From an uncultured Pelagibacteraceae bacterium (GTDB taxonomy: Bacteria; Pseudomonadota; Alphaproteobacteria; Pelagibacterales; Pelagibacteraceae), in contig CABXXB010000008.1 in the NCBI GenBank assembly GCA_902516065.1, positions 1 to 35,071 on the forward strand: 35,071 nt of DNA, written 5' to 3'. Made by a program: the position numbers and the translations under genes. Shown piece by piece: positions 8,319 to 15,936 of the stretch. The notes beneath the pieces are model-generated. The model saw only the letters and a program-made list of their open reading frames with translations. It had not been told where the DNA came from and did not search any database. The stretch's first letter is position 1. Each line of letters starts with the position of its first letter.

Positions 8319-8757
8319 CAAGCTTGTCCACGAATTGTACAAAATCTTTTTCTTCTCTGAAATTTCTATACACTGAAGCAAAGCGAACATAAGCTACAGG
8401 ATCTAATTCTTTTAATCCTTCCATAACCATGGTGCCGATTGTATTGGTAGATATTTCACTTTGTCCTAGCTCTTCTAAAGCTCTAGAAATTTTACTTATG
8501 AATTTTTCTGCTGTTTCGGTGTCTATTGGTCTTTTTTTTAAAGCTATATAAATTGATTTAGATAATTTATCTCTATCAAAAGAAGACTTCCTTCCATTTT
8601 TTTTAACAACCATTATTTCTCTAAATTGAACCCTTTCAAAAGTAGTAAAGCGTGCACCACATACACATAATCTTCTTCTTCTAATGGCTGTACCATCCTC
8701 AGTTGGTCGTGAGTCGACTACGGAGGTCTCCCCTTTTTTACAAATTGAGCAAATCAT
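8299..8757 (-). CDS. nrdR: Ribonucleotide reductase transcriptional repressor NrdR
   Basis: 152 residues, the usual size. The N-terminal zinc ribbon has C3 and C6 (MICSICKK), then [17 protein letters not shown] and FTTFERVQ. The second knuckle reads L-C-V-C-G (C31, C33), a CxC instead of the family CxxC; the DNA at 8651-8667 confirms this reading. The remaining ~100 residues are an ATP-cone ([20 protein letters not shown], with [13 protein letters not shown]). NrdR senses ATP/dATP and represses nrd genes through NrdR boxes. It lies 3 nt after glyA and overlaps ribD, as in many Alphaproteobacteria. Confidence 0.95.
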   Translation of the reverse strand: MICSICKKGETSVVDSRPTEDGTAIRRRRLCVCGARFTTFERVQFREIMVVKKNGRKSSFDRDKLSKSIYIALKKRPIDTETAEKFISKISRALEELGQSEISTNTIGTMVMEGLKELDPVAYVRFASVYRNFREEKDFVQFVDKLDVYKKR

Positions 8758-8760
8758 TTC

Positions 8761-10068
8761 CTAAAGGTTCTTATATATCGGGAACGATGAAGTTAAAGAA
8801 ATAACTTCATTTTTTACTTCATTTTCTATTTTACTATTGTCATTTGGATTTTCAGATAATCCTTTTAAAGTTTTTGTGATTAATTCACCAACAGTTTTAA
8901 ACTCATTAAGTCCAAAGCCCCGAGTAGTAGCTGCTTGCGTTCCTAATCTTATTCCAGATGTTATCATTGGTTTTTCTGTATCGAATGGAATACCATTTTT
9001 GTTACATGTTATATTTGCTCTAGATAAACTTTCTGCAGCAAGATTACCTTTTACATTATAAGGTCTTAAATCTACTAACATTAGATGGGTGTCTGTTCCA
9101 TCTGAATAAATTTTAAATCCATTATTCTTTAAAGTTTCTGCTAGCATTTTTGCATTTGCTAAAACAGATTTAATATAATCTTGAAACTCTGGTTGTAAGG
9201 CTTCAAGAAATCCTGCCGCTTTAGCTGCAATAACGTGCATTAAAGGTCCGCCTTGATAACCTGGAAAAACTGCTGTGTTAAATTTTTTTGCAAGATCTTC
9301 ATGATTAGTTAAAATTATTCCTCCTCTTGCACTTCTAAATACTTTATGGGTTGTTGATGTTACTACATGTGCATAATCGCATGGATTTGGATAACCTTTA
9401 CCCGCAACTAATCCCGAAAAATGTGCCATATCAACCATTAAATAGGCTCCTACCTTGTCCGCTATTTCTCTAAATCTTTTAAAGTCTATAACTCTAGAAT
9501 AGGCGCTTCCACCTGCGATAATCAATTTTGGTTTATTTTCTAATGCAAGTTTTTCAACATTATCATAATCTATTAATTCTGATTTTTTATCAACATCATA
9601 ACCTATTGCATTAAACCATTTACCAGACATTGAAATTTTTAATCCATGAGTAATATGGCCACCTGAATTTAAACTCATGCCCATAAAAGTATCACCAGGG
9701 CTTAACAAGGCTAAAAATACAGCACCATTAGCTTGTGCACCAGAATGAGGTTGTGCATTTGCAAATTTACAATTAAATAATTTCTTTAATCTTTCAATTG
9801 CTAAATTTTCAGCAACATCAACATGTTCACAGCCATTATAATATCTTTTGCCTGGATAACCTTCTGCATATTTATTAGTTAGTACAGAGCCTTGCGCTTC
9901 TAGCACTGCTTGAGAAACTATATTTTCTGAAGCAATTAATTCAATATGTTGTTGTTGTCTTAATAGCTCATCATTAATAGCTTTATGAAGCTCGGGATCT
10001 TTTTTTGACAAACTATCTTCAAAAAAACTTTTGTAGCTATCATTTAAGTAATTTTTTTCACTAGACAT
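8761..10068 (-). CDS. glyA: Serine hydroxymethyltransferase
   Basis: 435 residues, full length. It is a PLP enzyme interconverting serine plus tetrahydrofolate with glycine plus methylene-tetrahydrofolate. Family motifs: [20 protein letters not shown] (41-60), [20 protein letters not shown] (65-84), the PLP lysine in TSTTHK242 and [15 protein letters not shown] near the C-terminus. The loop after the lysine reads KVFRSARGG, whereas the usual form is KT(L)(R/A)GPRGG. Spacing is 2 nt from rpiB and 3 nt to nrdR; glyA-rpiB-nrdR is a recurring alphaproteobacterial grouping. Functionally it pairs with the sarcosine oxidase locus of this window, whose products are glycine and methylene-THF. Confidence 0.97.
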   Translation of the reverse strand: MSSEKNYLNDSYKSFFEDSLSKKDPELHKAINDELLRQQQHIELIASENIVSQAVLEAQGSVLTNKYAEGYPGKRYYNGCEHVDVAENLAIERLKKLFNCKFANAQPHSGAQANGAVFLALLSPGDTFMGMSLNSGGHITHGLKISMSGKWFNAIGYDVDKKSELIDYDNVEKLALENKPKLIIAGGSAYSRVIDFKRFREIADKVGAYLMVDMAHFSGLVAGKGYPNPCDYAHVVTSTTHKVFRSARGGIILTNHEDLAKKFNTAVFPGYQGGPLMHVIAAKAAGFLEALQPEFQDYIKSVLANAKMLAETLKNNGFKIYSDGTDTHLMLVDLRPYNVKGNLAAESLSRANITCNKNGIPFDTEKPMITSGIRLGTQAATTRGFGLNEFKTVGELITKTLKGLSENPNDNSKIENEVKNEVISLTSSFPIYKNL

Positions 10069-10070
10069 AA

Positions 10071-10496
10071 TTAAATCTTTCTAATTCTTTTAGAATGTCT
10101 TCCACCTTCAAATTTTGTGTTTAAAAAAACACTAATAAATTTTAAGGCATTATTTTTTGATAACACTCTAGATCCTAATGTAATGATATTTGCATCATTA
10201 TGCAATCTTGATAATTTAGTAGATTTTAAGTTAAAACATTGGGCTGCACGTATATTTTTATGTCTATTTGCCGCAATATTCATACCCGTACCAGATCCGC
10301 AGACTAATATACCAACATTATTTTTACTTGTCTTTACTTTTTTGGCCACTTTGTGGGCATAGTCTGGATAATCAACTTTATCATCATTAATTGGTCCTAA
10401 GTCTTGAAAAGATAGTCTTTTTTTTGATAAGTACATTTTAATACTTTCTTTTAACTTAAATCCTGCATGATCAGATGAAATAAATATTTTTTTCAA
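10071..10496 (-). CDS. rpiB: Ribose-5-phosphate isomerase B
   Basis: 141 residues. It interconverts ribose-5-phosphate and ribulose-5-phosphate; the latter is the substrate of RibBX downstream in the same run. Visible motifs are [16 protein letters not shown] (D9, H10), [10 protein letters not shown] and the active-site loop [16 protein letters not shown] (C66). The start codon is TTG at 10496: there is no upstream ATG in a plausible position, and the protein begins exactly where the family does. The oxygenase stop lies 1 nt before, so translational coupling may help this weak start. Confidence 0.95.
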   Translation of the reverse strand: MKKIFISSDHAGFKLKESIKMYLSKKRLSFQDLGPINDDKVDYPDYAHKVAKKVKTSKNNVGILVCGSGTGMNIAANRHKNIRAAQCFNLKSTKLSRLHNDANIITLGSRVLSKNNALKFISVFLNTKFEGGRHSKRIRKI

Positions 10497-10497
10497 A

Positions 10498-11088
10498 TTA
10501 ATTAAATTTATAATCTAATACACAAGCAACTAAGTGGATTCTATTTTCTTCTCCACCATTAAATGCATTATGATACTTGGTATTGTTTGTAATCCATACA
10601 GATCCATCCGCAGGCATATGCTTTGCAACATTATCAATAACCATTATTGAACCAGGATTAGTGATTATGGGAATATGAAGTCTTGGTTCTGGATCTCTAT
10701 GCCAACTTAAAGTTGATCTTGGTTCTTTTAATAAAACTCTTACTCTTCCTAATTTGTATTTTGACGATAAAACATCAAATACTTCTCTAAAATAAGTATT
10801 CTTATAATCTTCTATAAACTCAGAATAAGCAGCCTCATCTATCATTTGATCTCTAATAACCTCTTTGCCAGATGAATCTGGTTTAGTCCAAAATACTCCT
10901 CTAGCTTTATTACCTTTAATTGAGTCAGGGTCTCCAGGTATTTGAGTTAATGAAATTGCCCCAAAATTTGAAATTCCATCAACACCAGTAAATCCTTTGA
11001 TTGATAATATTTCCTTATACGCTTTTTGAAGTTCATTAATATCAAACTTAACATCTTGTTTTTGAAAATCTTGAAAATTTAGCATCAT
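10498..11088 (-). CDS. Putative 2-oxoglutarate/Fe(II) oxygenase, aspartyl/asparaginyl beta-hydroxylase-like
   Basis: 196 residues, soluble, no signal peptide; two adjacent ATGs (11088, 11085) can start it. The C-terminal half shows a double-stranded beta-helix oxygenase pattern: LSWHRDPEPRLHIPI with H130-x-D132 as metal ligands, a KYHNAFN loop giving distal H173, and ENRIHLVACVLDY with R183 placed to bind 2-oxoglutarate. The 'wH.D...RlHiPi' and 'H...N...R.HL' spacing resembles Asp/Asn beta-hydroxylases (PF05118), but the N-terminal ~100 residues are not familiar. The substrate is unknown; a protein residue or a small metabolite are both possible. It lies 1 nt before rpiB as first gene of the minus-strand run and diverges from hemB by 92 nt. 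Confidence 0.6.
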   Translation of the reverse strand: MMLNFQDFQKQDVKFDINELQKAYKEILSIKGFTGVDGISNFGAISLTQIPGDPDSIKGNKARGVFWTKPDSSGKEVIRDQMIDEAAYSEFIEDYKNTYFREVFDVLSSKYKLGRVRVLLKEPRSTLSWHRDPEPRLHIPIITNPGSIMVIDNVAKHMPADGSVWITNNTKYHNAFNGGEENRIHLVACVLDYKFN

Positions 11089-11113
11089 TATGTTTATTTT
11101 TTACCCTTTGTAA

Positions 11114-11141
11114 TTGTTTAATACTCTTTTTGAAGTATATT
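11114..11141 (+). promoter_or_regulatory. Possible sigma70-type promoter for hemB
   Basis: In the 92-nt spacer between the divergent oxygenase gene and hemB, TTGTTT (11114-11119) and TATATT (11136-11141) are separated by 16 nt, and the -10 lies about 40 nt before the hemB ATG. The -10 matches five of six consensus bases but the -35 only three. In DNA this AT-rich such matches arise often, so this is only a candidate. The spacer must also serve the minus-strand run starting at 11088. Confidence 0.25.
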
Positions 11142-11180
11142 TGTATATTACATTTGTCGCATTTTAAATAAAATTAAAAC

Positions 11181-12170
11181 ATGATTACAGGAAAATATCC
11201 AGAGTTGAGACTTAGAAGAAACAGGAAAGTATCTTGGGCTAGAAAATTAGTTCAAGAGAACACCTTAAGTGCAAACGACTTTATTTTACCTATATTTTTA
11301 ATTGATGGGTCTAATAAAAAAGAATCAATATCATCAATGCCAGGTGTTTATAGGTATACTATAAACAGATTGGGCCAAATAGTGGATAAGGCGATTAAAA
11401 AAGGTATACCAATGATTGCTCTTTTTCCTAAAACAAAAAATAGTTTAAAAAATGAAATTGGTTCAGAATCTCTCAATGAAAATAACTTAGTATGTAAAGC
11501 AATCGTTGAAATAAAAAAAAGATATAAAAATCAAATTGGAGTAATGTGTGATGTTGCTTTAGATCCATATACGTCACATGGTCATGATGGATTAATTAAA
11601 TCAAATCAAATTATAAATGATGAAACTATAGAAGTTTTAATAAACCAATCATTGCTCCAAGCTGAAATGGGTTGTGACGTATTAGCTCCATCTGACATGA
11701 TGGATGGAAGAATTGGAAAAATTAGAAAAGCATTAGATAAATCAAATTTTCAAAATGTTCAAATTTTATCTTATGCAGCAAAATATGCCTCTAGTTTTTA
11801 TGGACCATTCAGAGATGCTGTTGGGTCCAAAGGATCTCTTAAAGGAGATAAGAAAACCTACCAAATGGATTTTAGAAATAGTGATGAAGCTTTAAGAGAA
11901 GTTGCTCTTGATATCAAAGAGGGAGCAGATATGGTTATGGTAAAACCTGGAATGCCCTACCTTGATATAATTAAATCTATTAAAGAAAAATTCAGGATAC
12001 CAGTTTTAGCTTATCAAGTTTCTGGTGAATACAGTTTAATTTCTACTGCTATACAGAAAAAATTAGTAAATAAAGATGTTATTTATGAGAGCTTAGTTGC
12101 TTTTAAAAGAGCTGGAGCTAATGCTATTGTAAGTTATTATGCAGATAGACTTGATAAAATTCTACTTTAG
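11181..12170 (+). CDS. hemB: Delta-aminolevulinic acid dehydratase (porphobilinogen synthase)
   Basis: 329 residues, normal length. It condenses two 5-aminolevulinate molecules to porphobilinogen for heme. The two Schiff-base lysines are K201 (SYAAKYASSFYGPFRDA) and K255 (MVKPGMPYLDI). The metal-site segment reads DVALDPYTSHGHDGLI (124-139): Asp replaces the three zinc cysteines of DVCLCEYTSHGHCG-type enzymes, so this is the zinc-independent, probably Mg2+-dependent, class seen in Alphaproteobacteria and Pseudomonas. It stands alone on the plus strand between two minus-strand runs and abuts the recO stop with no spacer. Confidence 0.97.
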   Translation: MITGKYPELRLRRNRKVSWARKLVQENTLSANDFILPIFLIDGSNKKESISSMPGVYRYTINRLGQIVDKAIKKGIPMIALFPKTKNSLKNEIGSESLNENNLVCKAIVEIKKRYKNQIGVMCDVALDPYTSHGHDGLIKSNQIINDETIEVLINQSLLQAEMGCDVLAPSDMMDGRIGKIRKALDKSNFQNVQILSYAAKYASSFYGPFRDAVGSKGSLKGDKKTYQMDFRNSDEALREVALDIKEGADMVMVKPGMPYLDIIKSIKEKFRIPVLAYQVSGEYSLISTAIQKKLVNKDVIYESLVAFKRAGANAIVSYYADRLDKILL

Positions 12171-12851
12171 TTATTTTAATGAGTTTATAAACTGATTTCT
12201 GCTAATTGGAAAATTAATATTATTTGGTTTTAAAATTGATTTATCCATGAAGTCTCCTACCAGTTTAAGTCCATCTAGTAATGTGGTCAAATCGTTAACT
12301 TTAATATCTTTATCAATAAGAAAGTTTGGAACAATTTTTTTTTCTTTTGATGACTCGGCGAAATATAAAGTTTTATTTTCAAAAGTTTTTTTATTTACTA
12401 AGCCATCAAGATCAAGATTATATCCAAGAATACTTAATAATTTCAATTCCCAAAAAATATATTTTTTTAACCATTCATCAGCAGATAAAATTAAATAAAA
12501 TTCCTGAATTAAATCATATATATTTATGTTTGATTGAGACTCTGCTGTTAACAACTTAATTAAATTCATTGCAGATGATATGCAATTTAGTTTTTTTGAT
12601 TGATCAAAATAAACTGGGGAATGAGCTTTAAAAATTTCAATCTTTAAATAACCTATTCTATTCTCAGATTTTGAATTATAATTTACAAATAATTGATTTC
12701 CAATTTGTAAATAGTTTTTAATTTTTTTGGACAATCCTCCAAATATAATGCCAGAAATTTTGCCGTGTTCTTTGGTATAAATTTCAGCTATCAAAGAATT
12801 TTCGTTATATTTAATTTTAGATAATAAAAAACCTGTATCGTCCCAATTCAT
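12171..12851 (-). CDS. recO: DNA repair protein RecO
   Basis: 226 residues. The N-terminal OB-fold begins MNWDDTGFLLSKIKYNENSL, matching the family opening 'M.w.d.givL....y.E.s.i...ft...G', followed by GGLSKK. The C-terminal helical part has KLLSILGYNLDLDGLV ('eL.lL...Gy..dl..C') but no zinc-finger cysteines, which many RecO proteins have. RecO works with RecR to load RecA on gapped DNA. It overlaps rnc by 4 nt; rnc-era-recO is the common order, and here era is missing. The sequence is divergent, but the opening and position are convincing. Confidence 0.85.
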   Translation of the reverse strand: MNWDDTGFLLSKIKYNENSLIAEIYTKEHGKISGIIFGGLSKKIKNYLQIGNQLFVNYNSKSENRIGYLKIEIFKAHSPVYFDQSKKLNCISSAMNLIKLLTAESQSNINIYDLIQEFYLILSADEWLKKYIFWELKLLSILGYNLDLDGLVNKKTFENKTLYFAESSKEKKIVPNFLIDKDIKVNDLTTLLDGLKLVGDFMDKSILKPNNINFPISRNQFINSLK

Positions 12852-13516
12852 GATTTAGAGTGATTATTAAAGCATAAAAAGGCGGCATTTTGTTCTGCAT
12901 CTTTTTTTGAAGATCCCTGCCCAATATAAAATTTAGAATTAGGAAGTTTAACAGCAACTTTAAAAACAGGCTTATGTCTTGGTCCAGTGTTAGATATAAT
13001 TTTGTAAGTTGGAAGTTTTTTAAATTTTTTTAATGAATATTCCTGCAATTTCGTCTTTGCATCTATTTGAGTAATAATACTATTTTTAATATTTTCTGCC
13101 CAAAGTGTAAGGATTAAATTTTCAGTAACAGCAAAACCTTTGTCTAAATAAACAGCACCCATTAAAGCTTCACAACAATCAGCAACAACTTTGTCCTCTA
13201 ACTTAACTTTTTTATTTTTTGGGTTAAATGTTAATATATATTTTTCTAAATTAATATTATTACCAATTTGTAAACAAGTTTTTTTATTTACTAGAGACGC
13301 AAATTTTTTATCCAATACTCCCTCTTTTTCATCAGGATATATTTCAAGTAATTTTTTTGCAATGATAAGTCCTAAAACTCTATCACCTAAAAATTCCATT
13401 TTTTCATTATTATTTATTTTATCAAAGCTCTTATGAGTTAAACTTTTTATTAATATTTTTCGATCTTTAAATTTGATATTTATTTTTTTTTCTAGATTTA
13501 AATAATCTATTTTCAT
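12848..13516 (-). CDS. rnc: Ribonuclease III
   Basis: 222 residues. The nuclease domain carries the RNase III signature NEKMEFLGDRVLGLIIA with catalytic E41 and D45, and the second acidic site in ADCCEALMGAVYLDKGF. The C-terminal dsRNA-binding domain runs from about 155 to 220 (TKLQEYSLKKF..., GQGSSKKDAEQNAA). It cleaves structured dsRNA in rRNA and mRNA processing. It begins 1 nt into the lepB end and overlaps recO by 4 nt: a translationally coupled lepB-rnc pair as in most Proteobacteria. Confidence 0.97.
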   Translation of the reverse strand: MKIDYLNLEKKINIKFKDRKILIKSLTHKSFDKINNNEKMEFLGDRVLGLIIAKKLLEIYPDEKEGVLDKKFASLVNKKTCLQIGNNINLEKYILTFNPKNKKVKLEDKVVADCCEALMGAVYLDKGFAVTENLILTLWAENIKNSIITQIDAKTKLQEYSLKKFKKLPTYKIISNTGPRHKPVFKVAVKLPNSKFYIGQGSSKKDAEQNAAFLCFNNHSKS

Positions 13517-14250
13517 TAATCAATTTTATTAAAAAATCTGTTAAATCTGATTGATTTATGCCACTTCCAAAATGCAAAAAAACTACCGACTGATTTGTCA
13601 GAGGAAAAGAAAATAAATTGAGCTTTGCCCACAAGGTTATTTTTATGAACATAACCAACACTGGATAAAAATCTACTATCTTTAGAGCAGTCTCTATTAT
13701 CACCTAAAAAGAAATAATGATCTTTAGGGACAATAAAAATATCTGAATTTTGAAATGAAAAATCTTTTAAATATACTGACTTATGTGATTTATCATTCGT
13801 AAGTTTTTCTTCAAAAGTTAAAACATCTATTGTTCTATTGCCGCAATAAATCTTATCATTTTTTGATATGACAGATTTAAGAATTTCACTGTTGTTAATA
13901 TATAAATTTGAGTCAATAAATTGAATTGTATCACCAGGTAAACCTATTAATCTCTTAATATAATCCGTTCTATTATCCATAGGTGTTTTAAAAACTACAA
14001 CATCACCTCTTTTTGGTTCTGTAAAATTAATCCTTTTATTTAAAATAGGTGGGCTAAAAGGGAAAGAATGGTTGCTATAACCATATGAATATTTAGTAAC
14101 AAATAACCTGTCGCCTACTAATAAAGTAGGTTCCATAGAAGAAGATGGGATATAAAATGGTTGTATTAATAAAGATCTTATTATTATGGCTATTATTAGT
14201 GCGTAAAATAAAGTTTTGACATTATCTATAATAATATTTTTTGTTATCAT
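13516..14250 (-). CDS. lepB: Signal peptidase I
   Basis: 244 residues, one N-terminal membrane segment (about 12-30: KTLFYALIIAIIIRSLLI). It cleaves Sec/Tat signal peptides on the periplasmic side of the inner membrane. Catalytic Ser38 lies in PSSSMEPTLLVGDRL and catalytic Lys99 in DYIKRLIGLPGD; box E is FFLGDNRDCSKDSR. It overlaps acpS and rnc by one base each. Its likely clients in this window include the ABC binding protein and the lytic transglycosylase. Confidence 0.97.
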   Translation of the reverse strand: MITKNIIIDNVKTLFYALIIAIIIRSLLIQPFYIPSSSMEPTLLVGDRLFVTKYSYGYSNHSFPFSPPILNKRINFTEPKRGDVVVFKTPMDNRTDYIKRLIGLPGDTIQFIDSNLYINNSEILKSVISKNDKIYCGNRTIDVLTFEEKLTNDKSHKSVYLKDFSFQNSDIFIVPKDHYFFLGDNRDCSKDSRFLSSVGYVHKNNLVGKAQFIFFSSDKSVGSFFAFWKWHKSIRFNRFFNKID

Positions 14251-14636
14251 TAAATTTTTTCAATCATAGTAAAGGCTACTGAGTATTCTTTTTCATCTGA
14301 AATTGAAAGAAACAAATTAAAATTTTTAATTTTTTTCTTTTTTTTAATCAAACTCTTAATTTTAGAACTAACTGAATAATGTGGTTTTCCTAATTTGTTG
14401 TTAACTATTTGTATATCTTTGAAATTCAAATTCTCTCTAAAACCAATCCCTAACGCTTTAGCTAAAGCTTCTTTAGCAGCAAAGCGTTTCGAAAAAAAAT
14501 TAGCTTTATTTTTAAACTTTTTTGAAGCTAAAATTTCATTTTTACCAAATATACGATTTATAAAATTTTTATTTTTTATAGATAATTGAATTCTTTTATT
14601 ATTAATTATATCAACTCCAATACCAACTATTTTCAT
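14250..14636 (-). CDS. acpS: Holo-[acyl-carrier-protein] synthase
   Basis: 128 residues, usual size. It transfers 4'-phosphopantetheine from CoA to apo-ACP. Mg2+/CoA motifs are GIGVDIINNKRI (D9) and KRFAAKEALAKALG (E56), followed by a family-typical VNNKLGKPHYSVS and the C-terminal LSISDEKEYSVAF. It shares single bases with lepB and pdxJ: pdxJ-acpS-lepB is the conserved alphaproteobacterial order. Confidence 0.96.
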   Translation of the reverse strand: MKIVGIGVDIINNKRIQLSIKNKNFINRIFGKNEILASKKFKNKANFFSKRFAAKEALAKALGIGFRENLNFKDIQIVNNKLGKPHYSVSSKIKSLIKKKKKIKNFNLFLSISDEKEYSVAFTMIEKI

Positions 14637-15352
14637 TATTTGATAATTCTTTTAAATTTTTTAATTACCTTATTAAATCCATGAAATATTGATTCTCCAA
14701 TGATAAAATGACCTATGTTAAATTCTTTAATTTCATTAATTTTTGATAAGAATTTGGTTGATTTAAAATCTAGTCCATGACCAGCATGAACTTCTAAACC
14801 AATTTTATTTGCAAGTATTGAGCAATTTTTTATTCTAAGAAATTCTTTCTTAATTTTTTTTTTAGATTTAACTAAAGTTGCAAATCTACCAGTATGTATT
14901 TCTACACAATCTGCTCCTAAATTCTTGGAAATTAAAATGTCATTTAAAGATGGATTAATGAAAAGGCTTGTTCTAATTTTTTTATTTCTAAATAATCTTA
15001 TTATAGATTTAATTTTTTTTTGATTTTTTCTTAAATTTAATCCTCCTTCTGTCGTAATTTCTTTTCTATTTTCAGGTACTATACAAATAAAATCAGGTTT
15101 AATTTTAAGCGCATTTTTAACTATTTCATTTTTTATTGAGATTTCTAAATTTACTAATAAATTTTTTATAGAACATATTTTTTTTGCATCTAAATCTTTA
15201 ATGTGGCGTCTATCTTCTCTTAAATGAATTGTAATAGAATCTGCACCTTGTTTATTTACAAATTTAGCAGCAAGAAAAGGGTCTGGATGAAACTCACCTC
15301 TTGCGTTTCTTAGAGTGGCAACATGATCAATGTTTACACCAAGGCGTTTCAC
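14636..15352 (-). CDS. pdxJ: Pyridoxine 5'-phosphate synthase
   Basis: 238 residues, TIM-barrel family of about 240. It makes pyridoxine 5'-phosphate from 1-deoxyxylulose-5-phosphate and the amino-acetone phosphate intermediate; the product feeds PLP enzymes such as GlyA. Motifs: LGVNIDHVATLRNARG (D9, H10), IHLREDRRHI (H43, R45, H50) and LEVHAGHGLDF. The start is GTG at 15352; no in-frame ATG gives a family-like N-terminus. It overlaps pyrE by 4 nt. Confidence 0.96.
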   Translation of the reverse strand: MKRLGVNIDHVATLRNARGEFHPDPFLAAKFVNKQGADSITIHLREDRRHIKDLDAKKICSIKNLLVNLEISIKNEIVKNALKIKPDFICIVPENRKEITTEGGLNLRKNQKKIKSIIRLFRNKKIRTSLFINPSLNDILISKNLGADCVEIHTGRFATLVKSKKKIKKEFLRIKNCSILANKIGLEVHAGHGLDFKSTKFLSKINEIKEFNIGHFIIGESIFHGFNKVIKKFKRIIK

Positions 15353-15936
15353 TTTATAAATCTACTTCCTGGAATTGTGATAGGTATTGATTTTAATTTA
15401 TATGGTAATTGTTTAGCTTTATAGGTGGGTACATCTATTTTAAGATATGAAATTATCTTTTTCTTAATTTTTAAAGTTTTTTTTGTAGATCTATCTATTA
15501 TTGATGCAAAACCCACTAATTTAGCTTTAGCCTTTTTAATAAGCTTAAGACATTCCATGCTTGATTTACCTGTTGTTATCACATCTTCAATTATTAATAC
15601 TTTTGATTTTTTTTTAATATTAAAACCTCTTCTTAAAATAAACTTTCCTTTGACTCTTTCACAGAAAATAGTTTCTTTTTTTAAAATTTTACCTATTTCA
15701 TATCCAATAATTATTCCACCCATTGCAGGAGCTAGTATTAGATCAAAGTTTTTGTAATTCTTCTTAATTTTTTTGGCTAATGATTTGCAAATAGGATCTG
15801 CTTTGTGTGGGTAACTTAACAATTTAGCGCATTGAATATATTTGGATGAATGCAAACCTGAAGATAATACAAAGTGTCCCTCTAAAAGAGCATTAGTCTT
15901 TTTTAAAATATCTAAGGATTTTTTGTGTGAAAGCAT
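15349..15936 (-). CDS. pyrE: Orotate phosphoribosyltransferase
   Basis: 195 residues. It joins orotate to PRPP in UMP synthesis. The PRPP loop VLIIEDVITTGKS (113-125) and the flexible loop around FCERVKGKFILRRGF are clear; the N-terminal KTNALLEGHFVLSSGLHS matches the alphaproteobacterial PyrE start, which supports the ATG at 15936 despite a 44-nt overlap with rsh. It overlaps pdxJ by 4 nt. Confidence 0.95.
   Translation of the reverse strand: MLSHKKSLDILKKTNALLEGHFVLSSGLHSSKYIQCAKLLSYPHKADPICKSLAKKIKKNYKNFDLILAPAMGGIIIGYEIGKILKKETIFCERVKGKFILRRGFNIKKKSKVLIIEDVITTGKSSMECLKLIKKAKAKLVGFASIIDRSTKKTLKIKKKIISYLKIDVPTYKAKQLPYKLKSIPITIPGSRFIK

Noticed and set aside
8319..8390. Extended RibD N-terminus ([14 protein letters not shown]...) from 8390.
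   Set aside because: Lies within nrdR coding in another frame; the ATG at 8318 matches RibD start.
11089..11180. Riboswitch or RNA leader before hemB.
   Set aside because: Only 92 nt and shared with a divergent gene; no conserved core or extended stem visible.
12247..12559. Plus-strand frames inside recO.
   Set aside because: No recognisable domain or start context; the minus-strand gene has RecO features and operon position.
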